Source of the DNA: Pseudomonas sp. MYb118
GTDB taxonomy: Bacteria; Pseudomonadota; Gammaproteobacteria; Pseudomonadales; Pseudomonadaceae
NCBI RefSeq assembly: GCF_040947875.1
Contig: NZ_JBFRXN010000001.1
Span: 1,116,001-1,180,000, forward strand
Direction: 5' to 3'
DNA: 64,000 bases
Positions 61,781 through 64,000 of the stretch are shown here, in pieces. Within the stretch, counting starts at the first letter, position 1. Each line of letters begins with the position of its first letter. The position numbers were made by a program, and so were the translations under genes. The notes beneath the pieces are model-generated. The model was not told the origin of the DNA, did not search any database, and worked only from the letters and a program-made list of their open reading frames with translations.

Positions 61781-64000
61781 ATGCACGATCTTCGCCCAAA
61801 CCCTGAACTCGGCCTGGAATACAGCGCTGAACGGCCGATTTTTTCAGACTTTCTCCAGCAGGCGCAGCAGACACCCGAGACGATGGCAGTCGTTTCCCCT
61901 GGCGCACAATGCAGCTATCGCCAGCTCGAGGCGATCAGCCGTGGCCTGGCGGGGTTGCTGATCGAAAAAGGCGCCAGCGCCTCCGACCGTGTGGTGATCG
62001 TGGCCAGCCGCAGTGCCGGGCTGGTCTACGCCATGCTGGGCGCGATGCGCGGCGGCCTGGCCTTCACCGTGGCCGACGCCGCCTATCCGGCGGCGCGGGT
62101 GGATCAGATCATTCGCACGCTGGAGCCTGCCTTCGTGCTGCTGTGCGGCGACGCCGACCTGGATCTGCAGCTTGAAACGCCGGTCATCCGTATTCCCGAA
62201 CTGCCCGACGCAGCGTTGCAGGCATTCGGCGGCGCTGTTGTGGATCTACCGGAGGTGAATCCGGCCCATGCGGCCTACATCACCTTTACATCGGGCAGCA
62301 CCGGTGAGCCGAAAGGGGTGGTGACCCACCATGCGCCGTTGGTGCATTTCATTGAATGGCACGTCCGGCAGCACGGCTTCACCCGCGACGACCGCTTTTC
62401 CCTGCTGTCTGGCCTGGGCCACGACCCGGTCTACCGTGACGTGTTCACACCCTTGTCCATCGGTGCGACCGTCATCTGCCCGGCGCAGTCGAGCCTCATC
62501 GACCCCTTGGCACTGGCCTCCTGGATACAGGACGAGCGGATTTCGGCCATTCACCTCACGCCACCGCTGGGCAAACTCATTGAAACCGGGGCGAAACTGG
62601 CAGGGCTGACCTTCGACGCCCTGCGCTATTTTTTCTGGGGCGGTGATGCGTTGAGCCAAACGCTCTACCAGCAGATTCGCCTGATCGCGCCCAATGCGGC
62701 CAGTGTCAACTTCTACGGCACCACCGAAACGCCCCAGGCCATGGGTTTCCATCGCCTCGATCCGCACGCCGACAATGAGCGGATCCCGCTCGGCCGAGGC
62801 ATCGACGGCGCACAATTGCTGGTGGTGAACGAGTCCAGTCAACTGGCAGCCGAAGGTGAGGTGGGAGAGATCCTGATCCGCAGCCCTTACCTGTCCCTGG
62901 GCTATTGGAACGATCCGGCGCTGACCCGCGACAAGTTCGTCCCCAACCCGTTTACCCGGATCGAGCAGGACATTTGCTACAAGACCGGCGATCTCGGTGC
63001 ATACCGGGCCGACGGCAGCGTCACGTTCCTCGGCCGCGGCGACAGTCAGGTGAAGATTCGCGGCCATCGCATCGAGTTGAGCGAGATCGAAGGCGTGCTC
63101 GCGCGCCATCCGCGAATCAAGCAGGCGGTGGTGCTGGCCCAGGCGGAACAGTCGAGCCAGCGCCTGGTGGCCTATTGCGTGGCCAGCGCCGAGGTCTCAC
63201 CACTGCAATTGCGCGAACACCTCGGCAAGGCGTTGCCCGACTACATGGTGCCGGCGCAGTTCGTGTTCATCGACAAGGTGCCGTTGACGCCCAACGGCAA
63301 GATCGACAAGCGCGCGCTGCCAGCCATGGCGCAACCCCAGGCGGCGTCACCGGCGAGCGACGAGGAACTGTCGCCGCTGGGGCTGGAGTTGGTGGCGGCC
63401 TGGTCGGAAATCCTTGAAGTGCCGAATCTGGATGCCAACCTGTCCTTTGTTGAGTTGGGCGGGGACTCGCTGTCGTTCGTCCAGGCTTCCATGGTGCTCG
63501 AAGGGTTGATCGGCCATCTGCCGGATCGCTGGGAAATGCTGCCGGTGCGCCAATTGTGCGGGCTGACGCAGAAGACCCGAGCGTCGATATTCTCCTTGCG
63601 GGCCATGGAATTGCCGGTGCTGCTGCGGGTGATCTCCATCCTGTTCATCGTCATCGGCCATCTTCACGTGTTCGCCAAATGGCCGATCGTGGGCGAGACC
63701 AAAGTGCTGTTCATCGTCTCGGGCATCGCCCTGGCGCGCTTTCAACTGCAAGCCATCGTCGAGCGCGGCAACGCGCGCACGCTGGGCAAATCCATCGCCG
63801 CCATCGCCGTACCGACGATTCTCTACGCCATGCTGGTGCAGGTGGTGTTCGACAAATTCCACTGGCAAACGCTGTTGCTGGTGTCCAACTGGTTTCCCGA
63901 GAGCGTCATCGGCGTGTTCACCTACTGGTACATCGAAGTGCTGGTGCAGATGATCGTGCTCATCGGCTTCGCCCTGTCGTTCGAGCGGGTGAGGAAGGTG
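61781..64000 (+). CDS. Adenylation-carrier protein with membrane acyltransferase-like domain (3' part missing)
   Basis: 740 visible residues; continues past the right edge. Adenylation domain: A3 ITFTSGSTGEPKGV near 168, A4 region LGHDPVYRDVFTPL, A5 NFYGTTETPQAMG, A7 YKTGDLGAYRADG, A8 GRGDSQVKIRGHRIELSEIE, A10 LTPNGKIDKRAL. Carrier domain: VELGGDSLSF with phosphopantetheine Ser563. From about residue 610 hydrophobic helices follow (LPVLLRVISILFIVIGHLHV, LFIVSGIALARF, FTYWYIEVLVQMIVLIGFAL) that look like an acyltransferase-3 domain. No condensation domain precedes. It probably activates an amino or carboxylic acid and passes it to a membrane acceptor. The GHDP..RD..TPL motif recalls Lys2-type adenylation domains. 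ATG 61781 lies 11-15 nt after GCGGAGC. Confidence 0.85.
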   Translation, partial: MHDLRPNPELGLEYSAERPIFSDFLQQAQQTPETMAVVSPGAQCSYRQLEAISRGLAGLLIEKGASASDRVVIVASRSAGLVYAMLGAMRGGLAFTVADAAYPAARVDQIIRTLEPAFVLLCGDADLDLQLETPVIRIPELPDAALQAFGGAVVDLPEVNPAHAAYITFTSGSTGEPKGVVTHHAPLVHFIEWHVRQHGFTRDDRFSLLSGLGHDPVYRDVFTPLSIGATVICPAQSSLIDPLALASWIQDERISAIHLTPPLGKLIETGAKLAGLTFDALRYFFWGGDALSQTLYQQIRLIAPNAASVNFYGTTETPQAMGFHRLDPHADNERIPLGRGIDGAQLLVVNESSQLAAEGEVGEILIRSPYLSLGYWNDPALTRDKFVPNPFTRIEQDICYKTGDLGAYRADGSVTFLGRGDSQVKIRGHRIELSEIEGVLARHPRIKQAVVLAQAEQSSQRLVAYCVASAEVSPLQLREHLGKALPDYMVPAQFVFIDKVPLTPNGKIDKRALPAMAQPQAASPASDEELSPLGLELVAAWSEILEVPNLDANLSFVELGGDSLSFVQASMVLEGLIGHLPDRWEMLPVRQLCGLTQKTRASIFSLRAMELPVLLRVISILFIVIGHLHVFAKWPIVGETKVLFIVSGIALARFQLQAIVERGNARTLGKSIAAIAVPTILYAMLVQVVFDKFHWQTLLLVSNWFPESVIGVFTYWYIEVLVQMIVLIGFALSFERVRKV

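Overview
The window is chromosomal DNA of a fluorescent Pseudomonas (P. fluorescens group). Three things point there: a galactose dehydrogenase almost identical to the one known from P. fluorescens, a complete mexE-mexF-oprN efflux operon, and many copies of the paired repeat core GTGGGAGC(G/A)(G/A)GC..GCTCGCGA, the REP/REPIN family typical of this group. Base composition looks uniformly GC-rich and coding is dense on both strands. I saw no rRNA, tRNA, integrase, transposase or CRISPR array.

Left part (1-19.5 kb): metabolic and transport genes. These are an EamA exporter (cut by the window edge) and an MFS exporter divergent from an HxlR regulator, a first REPIN array, a membrane acyltransferase, galactose dehydrogenase, an alpha/beta hydrolase, an ene-reductase with a divergent LysR gene, a luciferase-like monooxygenase, two lipoproteins plus a tiny DUF2986 protein, and a MFS-LysR-amidase-D-serine dehydratase run. 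A TonB-dependent receptor and a GNAT acetyltransferase follow.

Middle (19.5-34.5 kb): a TetR gene and a truncated LysR gene precede mexEF-oprN. Next come a second REPIN array and an oxidative/stress group: catalase, cysteine hydrolase, AraC regulator, a lone AraC DNA-binding domain and a chloroperoxidase-type hydrolase. The promoter regions of the catalase and the chloroperoxidase share an identical 13-bp site. A methyltransferase, a third REPIN array, a PpyR-like membrane protein and a type II NADH-dehydrogenase-like flavoprotein complete this part.

Regulatory island (34.5-54.2 kb): this is the most unusual part. It holds two related membrane PAS histidine kinases, two FixJ-like response regulators, two receiver-only proteins and a 1829-residue kinase-like/AAA/GAF/PAS/histidine kinase. 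It also holds a NodD-type LysR regulator, a cyclic-nucleotide-binding MscS channel, a GlxA-type regulator, an exported protein made of 23 near-perfect 13-residue repeats, an MBL-fold hydrolase and an LRAT-like protein. Nearly every spacer of the island carries a palindrome ATAC-N4-GTAT or a close variant, so I infer that the genes form one regulon driven by the local FixJ-like regulators.

Right part (54.2-64 kb): an exported Cys-rich protein, a class II Fic protein whose C-terminus is encoded by a REP remnant, a GlxA-type regulator, a hexuronate-type MFS carrier, a hotdog thioesterase, a RidA-family protein with a divergent LysR gene, and the first 740 codons of a protein that joins an adenylation domain, a carrier domain and an acyltransferase-3-like membrane domain. 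It runs off the right edge.
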